DNA of 64,000 nucleotides from Shewanella basaltis (GTDB taxonomy: Bacteria; Pseudomonadota; Gammaproteobacteria; Enterobacterales; Shewanellaceae). This document shows, one piece after another, positions 51,947-62,662 of the stretch; the stretch's first letter is position 1, and each line of letters opens with the position of its first letter. The notes under the pieces are model-generated. The model had not been told where the DNA came from and did no database searches. It saw nothing but the letters and a program-made list of their open reading frames with translations. Location: assembly GCF_023283885.1 (NCBI RefSeq), contig NZ_JAKILA010000008.1, forward strand, positions 62,001 to 126,000, written 5' to 3'. The translations under genes were made by a program, and so were the position numbers.

Positions 51947-54900
51947 GATGAAGCCTCCTGGGCTGGATTGATGTCTTGCCCACAAAATAGCGTGTCGAGT
52001 TGCTCAATTAATGCTTGGGGTGGTTTATCAAAAAACACACCACTACCGGGGTATTCTGGGCTCATGCCGCGTAAAAATAAGTAATAACAGCCGCCCAGGT
52101 GTTGCTGGTAATCATAACCGGGTAAGCGTAAACGTAAATAACGATGTAATGCCAGGGTATACAAGATGTACTGCAAGTTATAGCGGTGGCTATTAATGGC
52201 TTGTGCCATGGCGCTTTCGCTATAGTCGCTAAACTTGTCGCCAAGGTGGTTAGATTTATAATCGGCAATGTAAAATCGGCCTTGGTGTTCAAAGGTTAAG
52301 TCAATAAAGCCTTTGAGCATGCCTTGCAAGGTGTCAAAATCTAGCCCGGCAACATAACCATGTTGTTGTAAAATGCGATTTAGCTGCTGCGCATCTAATC
52401 TTGATATGGGTAAGTAAAACTCCATTTCGACCATTTTTTGTTGAGTGTTTAACTGCAACAAGCTTAGGGCGTCAGGCTGGTGAGTTGCTGTTTGATGCTT
52501 AGCTAATGGTGCGGCCAATATGTGCTGATACCATTGGGTTAGCGGTTCAAGCCATGTGGCTTCGTCAATGCCATATTGCTTCATGGCTTTGTGTAGTGCG
52601 CCAGCAAGTTCGGTGTCTGCTTGGGTAAAATCAAATAGCTCTAACACTAGGTGCATAAAGCTACCTGCGTTGGCGCCCCGTTCGAAACTAAAACGGTCAA
52701 GTGCGGGTTGGTCTAGTATTTCATCTTGTAACTGTAATTGCTGTAGTTCATCACTAAAGTCTTCATCGTCGGCACCTGGGGCAACACGTTCATGGGGTAA
52801 GTGTTTTACTAAGCCTGAATAGCTGCCAACGCGCCATGCTAGGCTTTGTTGGCGGGTAACTTGCTTTGCACTTAGCTCAATGTCGTTATCATCAACGCTG
52901 GTCAGTATGCTGGTGTCAATGTTGTCATTGACTTGTGTCACGCTGATTGCATCGAGTGTGGCGATTTGTTTCACTTTGTGTTTGATAAGATTAAAGTCAG
53001 CATTTTTATCGGTTATGCCCAATAAGTAGCCAATGCCAGTTTCGTGCAACTGGCTGCTGATGCCTGCTTTTAAGATTTTGCTTTGGTTGGCGATATACAA
53101 GTAGCACACGTAAACCGGGCGGGTTAACGCTACGTATAGCAGGCGTAAATCTTCGGCGAGAATTTCTTGTTTTAATTGCTCCCAGCCTTCATCGGTTGCG
53201 TCTATATCCCACACTAACTGCTCACCTTGGTGATAAAGCATTGGCGAAGGGCGCTTGCTACTGTTTCTGGCTAGGCTGATAAACGGCACAAAGCACACCG
53301 GATACTCTAGCCCTTTGCTTTTGTGTATTGTGACTATTTGCACCAGGTTTTGCTCGCTCTCTAAGCGCAATTGTTGTTCATCGCTACTGTGGGTGCTAAT
53401 CAGTTGTTGCTCGTACCAATTGATTAAGGCGCTACTGCCGTCAAGTTCTGTTGCCTTCTGCTGCAATAATTCCGCTAGATGCCTAAAGTCGGTAAGACGA
53501 CGCTCTCCAGAGCCCTTGCTGTGAGTAAGCTCGTCGCTGTCATCGGTACCTGTGGTGCTGATCATTTTGTCAGTTTGCGACTGAGATAAATAACGATGGA
53601 TTAATTGAGTTTCGCTCGCAAAATTAAGCAGTGCCGGCATGATGCCGCGTTGTAACCAGAGTTCATGCCAATGGATAAATTGGCTCAATACCTGTTGGCG
53701 TTGCTCTTCATCCTGATTGAATTGATGAATTTGCAGTGCGCTATAGCCGACAAGCTCAGTGGCTAGTGCAGCTCGGATGGCCCGCTCATTTTTTGGGGTT
53801 GCCAGAGCGTGCAATAAAATAGCCATTTCACGGGCTTCAAGGGTGGTAAAAACGCTGTCGCGACTGAGAAATACCGCACCAATGTTCCTAGCTGACAGTT
53901 CTGCCTGCATAATGGCCGCTTCGTTACGGTCACGCACTAATACGGCAATGTGCTTGGCTATGAGCGGTTCACCATGTTTGTTTTGTGCCGATTGTATGTA
54001 GCAATTGCCTTGTTGTGACTCAGTGAGCAGGCGTTTAATTTCACTGGCGGCATCGGCCGCCAGTATTTGCCTTGCTGTGGTTTTATTGAGTCCCTGCTCG
54101 CTGTCTTCGCTTAACAGTTTAATTCTTAATGCATCTGTTCGGGCTGTGGCTTCGGTTAGCACTTTATTGGCTGCAGAGGCTGGGGTTGTGACATTATCAA
54201 AAGGTATTTCACTGTTAATAAATGGATTGCTGTGCTGGCTGAATAATTGGTTAACTCCGGCCACCAATGATGCAGAAGAGCGGTAATTGGTTTCCAAGTT
54301 ATAGTGTGCTTGGGTTTGCTGGCGTGCAGCGATATAAGTATAAATATCTGCGCCCCTAAAGGCGTAAATAGCCTGTTTAGGATCGCCAATCATTAATAAA
54401 CTGAGCTTGCCAGTGGCGTGGTCCTGGTGTGGTTCGAGTTCAAGTTGTGATGCTAATGGTTGCTGATAAACCTGATTAAAAATAGCAAATTGCAGCGGGT
54501 CGGTATCTTGAAATTCATCAATGAGTGCAACCGGAAAACGTTTCGCGATTGCCTGACCTAATGTTTGTGGGTTTTGACTTAATGCCATGGCGAGACTGAG
54601 TAATAAGTCGTCGGGCGTCATTAAGTTACGTTGCTGTTTTTGCCCAGCAAAACGTTGGCGGATCCCGTCACGTGCGCGCACTAAAAATGATGGGATTAAC
54701 TGAGTAATGAGCTCAAGTAATGTGTCGATATGCTCCAGTAAGGGAGCTTCAGCGCTGCTTGGTAGTACGCCGCCTTTGTTGAGTTTAAGGTCGGATAATG
54801 CTATTTGCTCTAGGGCTTTAATCGGTGGTAAACCTTGGCCGAAGCTGATCCAATTACTGATGTCGTCAAACACTTTGGCAAGTTTAGGGTAACCGTCACT

Positions 54901-55677
54901 TGCTTTACCAAAACGCTGGCCATTGAGAGGTAACTTATGCAGCAATGCTAACGTGTCGTTGTGCTTGGCTCGCCATAATAACGTAAAGCGATTTAGACAT
55001 ATGCTTAACTCTGCGCTGAGTTTATCAAATGCCAGTGGCTGCTTTGAGAGCAAGGCCTGGCTTGCGCCAAGTAACGGACGTAAACTTTGTGCCAGCGCGT
55101 CGGGTTCGGCAAATTTATCGCTAATGGCTTGCGCTAAAAAGGGAGGCAATGGATAACAGACTTCGCGCCAAAAATCGCGTACCGCATGGTGTAAAAATTC
55201 GCTGTCATCTAGAGTAAACTCAGACTCAAATAACAGTGAAGATTCAAAAGCCATGTCGGATAATATGCGCTGACAAAAACCATGAATGGTAAAAATGGCG
55301 GCTTCGTCTAACGACTTTAACGCTAAATCTAGGCGGCGCAGCGCGATAGGACGCTCATCTTCGCTAATCTCTTGATACAACTGTTCAATAAAGGGATCGT
55401 CAGTGGCTAACCCTAAAAAGCGTTTAAAGGCCAGGTTAATCCGTTTACGGATCCTATCGCGCAGTTCTTCTGTGGCGGCGTTGGTAAAAGTTACCACCAA
55501 AATTTGCTCGCAACTGAGTGGCATAGTGCCGCCATGGCCCAGTAATAAACGTAAATACAACCCAGATATGGTGTAAGTTTTACCGGTACCGGCGCTGGCT
55601 TCAATTAAACTTGAGCCTGCAAAAGGCAGGGTTAATGCGTTTAACGGGGTGACCTTGTTGCTGGTGATTTGCTTCAT
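51940..55677 (-). CDS. recB: Exodeoxyribonuclease V beta subunit RecB
   Basis: Helicase-nuclease subunit of RecBCD, which processes double-strand breaks for RecA loading. The 1245-residue product has an SF1 helicase (Walker A ASAGTGKT at 27-34, DEFQDTDPLQ motif II, QAIYAFRGAD motif III, KSKGLEYPV motif V) and a C-terminal RecB nuclease domain with GFIDLTFEHQGRFYIADYKSN, where the Asp and Lys of DYKSN are catalytic. The ATG at 55677 overlaps the recC stop by 4 nt and its end overlaps recD. Gene order recC-recB-recD without ptrA between recC and recB, unlike E. coli. Confidence 0.97.
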   Translation of the reverse strand: MKQITSNKVTPLNALTLPFAGSSLIEASAGTGKTYTISGLYLRLLLGHGGTMPLSCEQILVVTFTNAATEELRDRIRKRINLAFKRFLGLATDDPFIEQLYQEISEDERPIALRRLDLALKSLDEAAIFTIHGFCQRILSDMAFESSLLFESEFTLDDSEFLHHAVRDFWREVCYPLPPFLAQAISDKFAEPDALAQSLRPLLGASQALLSKQPLAFDKLSAELSICLNRFTLLWRAKHNDTLALLHKLPLNGQRFGKASDGYPKLAKVFDDISNWISFGQGLPPIKALEQIALSDLKLNKGGVLPSSAEAPLLEHIDTLLELITQLIPSFLVRARDGIRQRFAGQKQQRNLMTPDDLLLSLAMALSQNPQTLGQAIAKRFPVALIDEFQDTDPLQFAIFNQVYQQPLASQLELEPHQDHATGKLSLLMIGDPKQAIYAFRGADIYTYIAARQQTQAHYNLETNYRSSASLVAGVNQLFSQHSNPFINSEIPFDNVTTPASAANKVLTEATARTDALRIKLLSEDSEQGLNKTTARQILAADAASEIKRLLTESQQGNCYIQSAQNKHGEPLIAKHIAVLVRDRNEAAIMQAELSARNIGAVFLSRDSVFTTLEAREMAILLHALATPKNERAIRAALATELVGYSALQIHQFNQDEEQRQQVLSQFIHWHELWLQRGIMPALLNFASETQLIHRYLSQSQTDKMISTTGTDDSDELTHSKGSGERRLTDFRHLAELLQQKATELDGSSALINWYEQQLISTHSSDEQQLRLESEQNLVQIVTIHKSKGLEYPVCFVPFISLARNSSKRPSPMLYHQGEQLVWDIDATDEGWEQLKQEILAEDLRLLYVALTRPVYVCYLYIANQSKILKAGISSQLHETGIGYLLGITDKNADFNLIKHKVKQIATLDAISVTQVNDNIDTSILTSVDDNDIELSAKQVTRQQSLAWRVGSYSGLVKHLPHERVAPGADDEDFSDELQQLQLQDEILDQPALDRFSFERGANAGSFMHLVLELFDFTQADTELAGALHKAMKQYGIDEATWLEPLTQWYQHILAAPLAKHQTATHQPDALSLLQLNTQQKMVEMEFYLPISRLDAQQLNRILQQHGYVAGLDFDTLQGMLKGFIDLTFEHQGRFYIADYKSNHLGDKFSDYSESAMAQAINSHRYNLQYILYTLALHRYLRLRLPGYDYQQHLGGCYYLFLRGMSPEYPGSGVFFDKPPQALIEQLDTLFCGQDINPAQEASSC

Positions 55678-58600
55678 TCTTCGGCCCCTGGTTTCGCGCG
55701 CGTGATGCTGATTACCTCTGCCGATGTTGTCATATTAGGCACGGCACTGTCAGAGACAAAGCGTTCAAGCTCTGCCAGTTTACCTTTGTGATACAGACTT
55801 ATCATGGGGGCTAATAAATGTTCGACTAACTGGCCAAAATGTTGCTGGCTAAAATCTTCAGGAAAATGGAATAAACGCTGATTGTGCGGGTCAAAAGCTT
55901 CGCCAAATTGTGTTTGGCCATCGTCCCATTTTGCTTTTGCTTTAAGCAGTTTATCTTCGTGCTCACCGTCCGCTTCGGCATAGGCAAAGGCGGTTTTAGG
56001 CATAAAACACAGAGGTTGGCGCTGACCTTGAATAAAGCACACAATAAAGCGCATCAGTTGTGCACGTGCTTGCTCGGCGGTGATGGGGGCAAAAGCATGA
56101 AAATGACCAATGTCGAGTAAGTAACTGTAGCCTTGTTTGGCGTTATGTTGTTCAGTTGGCGAAGCTTTATCAGCCATGGCATTGAGGCATAAATGGCGTA
56201 AATATACTCTAACAAAGTCGCGGCCATGGGCGGTGCCCGGGCGATAATTAACCAGGCCTTTTGGCAAGATATCGTCGATGCGGCCAACCAAATTAACTCG
56301 AATGTTGGGGGTGTTAGCTTCAGTGTCTGACTTGAGATTTAAGTCAAAGTCGAGGTCGACACTCACAGTGTGCATGGGTTGCTCGTCTTGCAAAAACTGC
56401 ACCCGGTTAATTAATGGCATGATGTCGCGTTGATATTGGGCTAATAAAATATTATCAAACGGTGCCATGGGCAGCTCGCCGCTGGCTTTGAGGCGATTAA
56501 TGAGTATGTCGTTTGGTAAGCTAAGTTTGTTTTCGATGGCGTTATCTACCATCGATAATTGCAGTATAAAGCGCTCTAGGGCATTGAGGCTAAATGGTTC
56601 ATCGTTATCGTCTGCTTGAATATCTAATGATAAATCCACTTTTAAACTGCGGTTAAAAAAGAACTGCGCAGGGTTGCGATAAAAGCGGATTAGTGATGAC
56701 AGCTCTAATTCGACCACTTTAATGCCTTGGTTATCAATATAACTATGAGCAAACACTTCGTCTGCTTGTTCTGCCGATAAAGGCAATGGTTGATTAAAGA
56801 ATGGCATACTAATCGATCCTTGTTTAGCAGGTGGGCACCATTGTGCATTGTAACTTTGCTGTAATGGTTTAGTGCTTTTATCAACATCAGCGCGAAACAA
56901 TTTAATGTCAAACGGTTGTAACGGCTGTGTTTGAATGAGTTGCTGTAAAACGAGTTTGTCAGCATCACTGGCCATAATGTCGCCAGATTGTGCTTGTTGG
57001 CATTTAAGTGCTGATGGCAGGTAGCTTAGCTGACAATATTCAACTAGTTCCGACACCAACATGGATGGGATGCGTTCAGCATTGTCGCGTTCACTGTGAC
57101 CAACATAGCTGATATACAATTGCTGGCGAGCAGACAATAAGGCTTCTAAAAATAGATAGCGGTCGTCTAATCGACGCGAACGGTCACCTTTTTTAGGGCC
57201 GAAGTGGGCCATTAAATCAAACCCAATAGGATGCTGAACTCGTGGATACACGCCATCATTCATGCCTAATAAGCAAACAATCTTAAAGGGGATAGATCGC
57301 ATGGGCATTAACGTACAAAAGTTAATACTACCAGCAAGATAGCGTTGTCCTACGCGCGATTCAGTTAGGCGTTGATTAAACCATTGCTTCATGACTTCGA
57401 TATTTACTTGGCCCTGATGACCGGCATTGTCCAGTTCGGTCTCGAGCACCACTAACGCATCGCGAATGGCTTGAATTTGCTCGCGCTCCTCTTCATTAGC
57501 GTCATAGCAATCAACCAACAGTTGTTGCAATTGAGCTAAGCGCTCATGGGTATGGCACTCTTTGGCAAATAGTGCGTAATAGGTGTCGAGGGTTTCTAAA
57601 AAATTTAGCAGTTTACCAAGTGCCTGTGATGACTGGCCTTCGATACCTTGCACGGTTAATGCACCGTGATATATGTCTGCTTGATCATTAAAGGCATATC
57701 CGAGAATTAAGCGTTTAATGCCAAAAGCCCATGAGTTTTGTGCAAATGGTAATACGCCTAATTGAGTGCGGGTGTGTTCATCGCGGCCCCAACGTACGTT
57801 AGCGTCGTCTAGCCAACGGCGGATCAGTGATAACTCGTCATCATCGAGCTCAAAACGACGTAAAATCGCGGGCACTTCTAAAATGCTCATGATGTCGGTT
57901 AATGCGAAACGACTTTGATTAATATTTAAAAGATTTAAAAAACTGTTAATCAGTGGCGATTCTTGTGCTGCGCCTCGGTCTGCTATGGCGTAGGGGAGGT
58001 AGTAATCACCTTTTTGTGGACTTTTGTCAGCAAAATATTGGCTGTTAGCGGTACCAAAAACGGCATCAATAAACGGGGCGTACGCTGCAACATCGGGCAT
58101 CATCACCACAATATCTTTTGGGCGTAAGCTATTGTCGTTTGAGAGGAGTTCGAGCAAATGATCGTGCAGGGTTTCGACTTCTCTTAATGCGCTGTGACAA
58201 CTTCGTAGGGTAATGGAGTCATCATTTGGGGTCAGCTCTCGGCGAGCGTCAAGGTTTTGATATATATCGGCATCAGGCCCTAATGGCTGGCCTAATGTTT
58301 CCATTTGTAATATGTCGTATTGCACACCGTGTAGTAAGTTGTTTGGCTCAGGCTCAATATAGCAATCGTAGCCAAAGTCGGTATGTTCTGGTGGCAGGCT
58401 TAACATCAAATCCAGCAGCTCTCGACCCATTTGGCCATTGTTAGCCAGCAACGGATTACCTACTTCTAGCTTGTCTTCCCAGCCTGGTTCAAGTTGTTTT
58501 TTATTGGCGTATTGCAATGCCATTCTGGCGCGGGCTTTGGGCTCAATAATATCACCCCAATAGTGTTGGCATGGGCTTAAAGACAACATGATGACGTCAA

Positions 58601-59405
58601 TACGCGATGCTAAATGATAAAGCACCTCTAAGGTTTGTGGTGGCATTGACGATATGCCAAATACATATAGCCTTGGGGGCAGGGATGATAAATCGCTCGC
58701 TGGATTTTTTAGTGCTGCGAGTAAGTCTGCGTGCAAGTTTGCTCGATGATAATGGCTTGCTTGCAACTGGTTACGATTGTAGTCAACTAATGCGCGCCAC
58801 AAGATGGGTTGCCAGCGCTGGTTATCGTCTAATTCTAGTCGTTTATCGATTTGGCTTAATGGCTGGTTTTGCTCCCATGCTAAAATCCATTCTGGGCGAT
58901 AGACTAAGTACTGGTCAAAAATATCAGCTACGCGACCACATAATTGAAACAGCTTAATGGCTTCATGGGTGCTGTCATGGCGTGCTGATGTTTGGTTTGC
59001 CTCAAGATTATTGTCGCGATTGCCCTCAGCGCTGTCATCTTGGGTTAGCTGCGGTGTTAAATATTGTTTTAGCGGGCTAAAGTCGCTGTTATCTAACAAG
59101 CTGGGTAATAAATCCATGAGTTTCCAGGTCATGGCTGCTTTTGTAAAAGCGTTGTCTTTAGGGACATTAGGCAACAACTGATGGCACAGTTGCCATGTAA
59201 AGCTAGAAGGTAAAGGAAAGGTTAGCGCAGCAGCAATGCCATTGTGCTTTGCCACCTCTAAACGTAACCATGTCGACATGCCCGGGCTTTGTACCAGTAC
59301 ATGCTCACCACTTAATACGCTCGTGCTATCTGAGCTAATCGCGAGCAGTTTAGCTAACTGCTGCGACAACACTTCCATTTGATTTGATTGAATTAAGGTA
59401 AGCAT
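55674..59405 (-). CDS. recC: Exodeoxyribonuclease V gamma subunit RecC
   Basis: Subunit of RecBCD that splits the duplex and recognises Chi. The start at ATG 59405 (MLTLIQSNQMEVLSQQL) gives 1243 residues; the frame begins at a TTG two codons earlier, which is not favoured. Conserved stretches include VQSPGMSTWLRLEVAKHNGIAA near residue 45, RLYVFGISSMPPQTLEVL, GMNDGVYPRVQHPIGFDLM near 720-740, and RRLDDRYLFLEALLSARQQLYISYVG. About 120 residues longer than E. coli RecC. It is the first gene of the recCBD operon, and about 90 nt of non-coding DNA separates it from the transglutaminase gene upstream on the same strand. Confidence 0.96.
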   Translation of the reverse strand: MLTLIQSNQMEVLSQQLAKLLAISSDSTSVLSGEHVLVQSPGMSTWLRLEVAKHNGIAAALTFPLPSSFTWQLCHQLLPNVPKDNAFTKAAMTWKLMDLLPSLLDNSDFSPLKQYLTPQLTQDDSAEGNRDNNLEANQTSARHDSTHEAIKLFQLCGRVADIFDQYLVYRPEWILAWEQNQPLSQIDKRLELDDNQRWQPILWRALVDYNRNQLQASHYHRANLHADLLAALKNPASDLSSLPPRLYVFGISSMPPQTLEVLYHLASRIDVIMLSLSPCQHYWGDIIEPKARARMALQYANKKQLEPGWEDKLEVGNPLLANNGQMGRELLDLMLSLPPEHTDFGYDCYIEPEPNNLLHGVQYDILQMETLGQPLGPDADIYQNLDARRELTPNDDSITLRSCHSALREVETLHDHLLELLSNDNSLRPKDIVVMMPDVAAYAPFIDAVFGTANSQYFADKSPQKGDYYLPYAIADRGAAQESPLINSFLNLLNINQSRFALTDIMSILEVPAILRRFELDDDELSLIRRWLDDANVRWGRDEHTRTQLGVLPFAQNSWAFGIKRLILGYAFNDQADIYHGALTVQGIEGQSSQALGKLLNFLETLDTYYALFAKECHTHERLAQLQQLLVDCYDANEEEREQIQAIRDALVVLETELDNAGHQGQVNIEVMKQWFNQRLTESRVGQRYLAGSINFCTLMPMRSIPFKIVCLLGMNDGVYPRVQHPIGFDLMAHFGPKKGDRSRRLDDRYLFLEALLSARQQLYISYVGHSERDNAERIPSMLVSELVEYCQLSYLPSALKCQQAQSGDIMASDADKLVLQQLIQTQPLQPFDIKLFRADVDKSTKPLQQSYNAQWCPPAKQGSISMPFFNQPLPLSAEQADEVFAHSYIDNQGIKVVELELSSLIRFYRNPAQFFFNRSLKVDLSLDIQADDNDEPFSLNALERFILQLSMVDNAIENKLSLPNDILINRLKASGELPMAPFDNILLAQYQRDIMPLINRVQFLQDEQPMHTVSVDLDFDLNLKSDTEANTPNIRVNLVGRIDDILPKGLVNYRPGTAHGRDFVRVYLRHLCLNAMADKASPTEQHNAKQGYSYLLDIGHFHAFAPITAEQARAQLMRFIVCFIQGQRQPLCFMPKTAFAYAEADGEHEDKLLKAKAKWDDGQTQFGEAFDPHNQRLFHFPEDFSQQHFGQLVEHLLAPMISLYHKGKLAELERFVSDSAVPNMTTSAEVISITRAKPGAEE

Positions 59406-59495
59406 GGGCAACTCGCTGATTTGACATTAATTCATTCTATGGCTTCAATGGTTTTCCATCAATCAAAACTGATCATTGATACAACTAATTGCTGC

Positions 59496-61547
59496 TCAAC
59501 TGCGCAATAAACGCAGCCGTAGTGTGCGATATAAGCGCATAAATTGCTGCATGTGTTGCCGAGTTTGAAGCGCTGTGAGTGGCTGATATTTAAGTGCCAT
59601 ATACGCAGTGCTTAATGCCATAAACTCCCTGGCAATTGCAGGATGCTGTTGCGCTAGAGTCGTTTGAACATGATTGGCGAAGTCATGTGCTGCCTGACCT
59701 TGTGGGCGTGTTATTCCTTTTTTAGCTAAACGCTGGCAGATAAGGTTATAGCGTTTATTTAACGGATCGTCATTACGATTAATGCTAAACAAACCGGCAT
59801 AATACCCAATGACTAAGGCAATAATGATAAAGCTTAATATCATCATTAAGGCGATTTTACTGCTGGTGACATCCCCTAGCAGTTTTGATAACACCTGCTG
59901 TTTACGTTCTTCATCAAAGCCCAGTACCCACACGCTCCAATAGTAATCGAGGCTAGACAATTGCTGACGTAACTCATTAAGCCATGGGTATTGCTTCATT
60001 CGGAGTGGGCTAAAAGGACTGTCTTGTAAGTAGCTGCTTTGGCTGTCGAATGTGGCGTCAAAACCATCCAAAATACGTTGTGGCGCAATCATGGCGGTTG
60101 GGTCAAATCGTTGCCACCCTTGGCCTTCTAACCACACTTCTGTCCAGGCATGTGCCATGTATTGATAAACGCTGTAATAGCCTGCTTGCGGATTATATTC
60201 ACCTCCCTGATAACCGGTGACCATACGAGCCGGTATGCCGCTTGCTCTGGCCATAAATACCAATGCAGAGGCGTAATGAGCACAAAATCCGGCGCGATTT
60301 TCAAATAAAAAATCATCGATTTGCTGCTCGCCGACGCTCGGTGGGCTTAGGGTGTAGTAATAGGCTTGCTCGGCAAAGTAATTCATCATGGCGTTAATAC
60401 GTGTTTGCGGATCTGGATAGTCTTGTGCAAACCGCTGTGCTAAGGCTTGTGTTTTGAGGTTACTGTTAGGTGGCAAGGCTAAATTAAGCTGTTTGGTGTT
60501 GTCTTTTAGAGTGAGCTCCATGATGTTGTTTGGGTACGAAACCACCCGATAGCTCATACGCTGGTCGATTGGCCGCAGTGAATACAAGCGGTAGTCGGGT
60601 AATTCGACGATTTGATTATTGTCACTAAAGGCTTCATCGAGCCCATAAAGCCATTTTTGATGGCTTGGTTCGCTGATCACCATGTATTCAATTTTACGGT
60701 TATTTGCTGTTACAACGGCCTGTTCACGTTGTGGTTTTTGAAAGTAAGCTTGGCGTTGTATGGTTTTAATGCTCTGATCTTGGCGCCATGTTTTACCGTC
60801 GTAGTTTTCCATCACTAAGGTACGCCAATACAAGTCCTGGTTGGCCGGGCCTAAAGTTGAGCCATCAGGGTTTTCAAACCCGACTCGAAAAGCCAGCTCG
60901 GCTGAACGAGTTAATTTATTGATGTCACCAAACGACATTTCATCAGATAAACCAGTGGTGGCAGATTTAATGTTTGGAACCATCCACAATGGCCCTAAAC
61001 GAGGAAACACCACAAATAAAAGTATGGCTAACGGCAGGCTGTGAAGCACCAACTTGACACTAAAACCAAGGTTGGCAATTTTGTTTGATTTATCTTGATA
61101 GACGCTCACTAAAATGCCGGTGTTAATGATCACCACGGCTAATAAATGCAAGGTGTTTAGCATGCTTTGTTGGTCGAGTAAGGTGAGGGCAATCAAAAAA
61201 TACCCAACCAGCACAATGGCTTTAACATCTCGTTGCTCGCGCATTTCAATGTATTTAAGGGCGTAGCCCAATATGAGCAAATTGACTAATGCATTAAGCA
61301 AGCCAATTTCGGATGACACTAAGGCGAGTGTGGTTGCCGCGCCAACGGCTAAAGAGGTCACTAATAATTTAGGCGGTGCAGCCACTTTGCCAAGGTAAAT
61401 TCCGACTCGCCATACAAAACAAATGGCACAAATCCCTATGCTCCACAGTGTGGCCTGTTGATAAAGTGGGCTTAATACCGCGACATTGGTTATTAATAAC
61501 CAAAATAGGGTATTACGGCTGATAATGGCGTCAAAGTTATCTTTCAT
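59496..61547 (-). CDS. TgpA-like membrane transglutaminase (DUF3488 and transglutaminase domains)
   Basis: Polytopic inner-membrane protein with a periplasmic transglutaminase/protease-like domain. The 683-residue product has about six membrane helices in the first 200 residues (DUF3488 region), a catalytic domain with Cys422 in AGFCAHYA, His466 in MAHAWTEV and Asp482 in RFDPT, a further helix at about 555-580, and a C-terminal DUF4129-type cytoplasmic tail. The Cys-His-Asp triad is intact. The start shares one base with the stop of the DUF58 gene, so moxR, DUF58 and this gene form one operon. TgpA is essential in Pseudomonas aeruginosa; substrates are unknown. Confidence 0.9.
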   Translation of the reverse strand: MKDNFDAIISRNTLFWLLITNVAVLSPLYQQATLWSIGICAICFVWRVGIYLGKVAAPPKLLVTSLAVGAATTLALVSSEIGLLNALVNLLILGYALKYIEMREQRDVKAIVLVGYFLIALTLLDQQSMLNTLHLLAVVIINTGILVSVYQDKSNKIANLGFSVKLVLHSLPLAILLFVVFPRLGPLWMVPNIKSATTGLSDEMSFGDINKLTRSAELAFRVGFENPDGSTLGPANQDLYWRTLVMENYDGKTWRQDQSIKTIQRQAYFQKPQREQAVVTANNRKIEYMVISEPSHQKWLYGLDEAFSDNNQIVELPDYRLYSLRPIDQRMSYRVVSYPNNIMELTLKDNTKQLNLALPPNSNLKTQALAQRFAQDYPDPQTRINAMMNYFAEQAYYYTLSPPSVGEQQIDDFLFENRAGFCAHYASALVFMARASGIPARMVTGYQGGEYNPQAGYYSVYQYMAHAWTEVWLEGQGWQRFDPTAMIAPQRILDGFDATFDSQSSYLQDSPFSPLRMKQYPWLNELRQQLSSLDYYWSVWVLGFDEERKQQVLSKLLGDVTSSKIALMMILSFIIIALVIGYYAGLFSINRNDDPLNKRYNLICQRLAKKGITRPQGQAAHDFANHVQTTLAQQHPAIAREFMALSTAYMALKYQPLTALQTRQHMQQFMRLYRTLRLRLLRS

Positions 61548-62641
61548 TATTTGACCTCAGCATTTTGGTTTGTTGAACTTGGGCTGAAGTTTGGATTGAT
61601 GTTTGTATAAGCTTGATAAGTTGCGATGGCCGTTTGGCAAGCAATGCGATGAGCTTCGCCAGTGTGTTGATTGATGACAGTTTGCCCCAGTATTAAGCCA
61701 AAAATTTGCTGAGTTTGACTTAGTTTATCGACTTGCCAGGCGAGGCGACTGAGTTGTTGTTCAAGATCCTTACCACTGGTGTTTGCTAAGGTTAACCATA
61801 CGGGTAATCCTTCAGGCTCGGCAAACTCTTTGGTCAACATGCCTTTATCTTGCGCCCATTGTTTCCACGCCACGTGTTTGAGCGACTCACCCTCGACATA
61901 GCTTCGTAACCCTTTGTATTCATCTACCCCTGGGCGAAGTTTTCCATGTTCATATTGACTGTCGTTGTCGCTTTGTTGGCTTGTAAGGAGGATGTCACAT
62001 GCCTCAGGTTTGGCAAAAATCACATGATGAATATCAAGATCTACATAGGACCAGGCTCGGCACAACCCCAGTGGGAAGTTGGATGACACTTTAATACGGC
62101 CTGGATTTATGTAACCCCGTGTTGGGTGTGTAAATGGAACTGTTGCCAGGGTTTGTTGTTGCAACTGCTTAACACGCACATGACGTTGCTGGCTAAACTG
62201 CAAGCAAATTTGCTGGTGGCTAGTATCGTGGTATTTGTCACGACTATGACCCGTTAGCATAATGGGAAACACAGTATTGTCTCCAGCATAAGCGATAGGG
62301 GGATTAACGGCATTAAAGCTAAGTCCTGCAAGATTTTTATAACTGTAAATAATGCAGGTGTGGAATACACTGGCCAATAATAAACTTAATCCAATAACCA
62401 AATTGTTTTGGTAATTAGTGCCAAATAAATACAGCAGCACAATAAGCCCCATCCAAAACAAACCAAAGCCACTGGGCAGAATAAAAATGCTGCGGTGACT
62501 TAAGGTGATGTGCTTTTTTGGGGGTAAGCGCTTGCTAAGCCATCGGTCCCAGCGTTTGGCCATCGACCTGGGGATAAGCCGTTGCAACCACGACGGATTG
62601 TTATCACCTAACTGAGCTTTGTTGGCGTGTTGTGTGCTCAT
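61547..62641 (-). CDS. DUF58 domain-containing membrane protein
   Basis: Protein of the DUF58 family usually encoded between a MoxR ATPase and a transglutaminase-like protein. The 364-residue product has two N-terminal membrane segments at about 52-72 and 75-100, then the DUF58 region with YEHGKLRPGVDEYKGLRSYVEGESLKHVAWKQWAQDKGMLTKEF at about 233-276. Function is not established; links to von Willebrand-type proteins and to complex assembly have been proposed for the family. It starts 22 nt after moxR and shares its last base with the next gene. An N-terminal cytoplasmic basic segment precedes the first helix. Confidence 0.9.
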   Translation of the reverse strand: MSTQHANKAQLGDNNPSWLQRLIPRSMAKRWDRWLSKRLPPKKHITLSHRSIFILPSGFGLFWMGLIVLLYLFGTNYQNNLVIGLSLLLASVFHTCIIYSYKNLAGLSFNAVNPPIAYAGDNTVFPIMLTGHSRDKYHDTSHQQICLQFSQQRHVRVKQLQQQTLATVPFTHPTRGYINPGRIKVSSNFPLGLCRAWSYVDLDIHHVIFAKPEACDILLTSQQSDNDSQYEHGKLRPGVDEYKGLRSYVEGESLKHVAWKQWAQDKGMLTKEFAEPEGLPVWLTLANTSGKDLEQQLSRLAWQVDKLSQTQQIFGLILGQTVINQHTGEAHRIACQTAIATYQAYTNINPNFSPSSTNQNAEVK

Positions 62642-62662
62642 GTTAACCGTTGCCCTTTGGCA

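Noticed and set aside
52556..54286. Several plus-strand frames of 80-93 codons within recB
   Set aside because: They are Ser/Cys-rich shadow frames antisense to a full-length recB with intact motifs.
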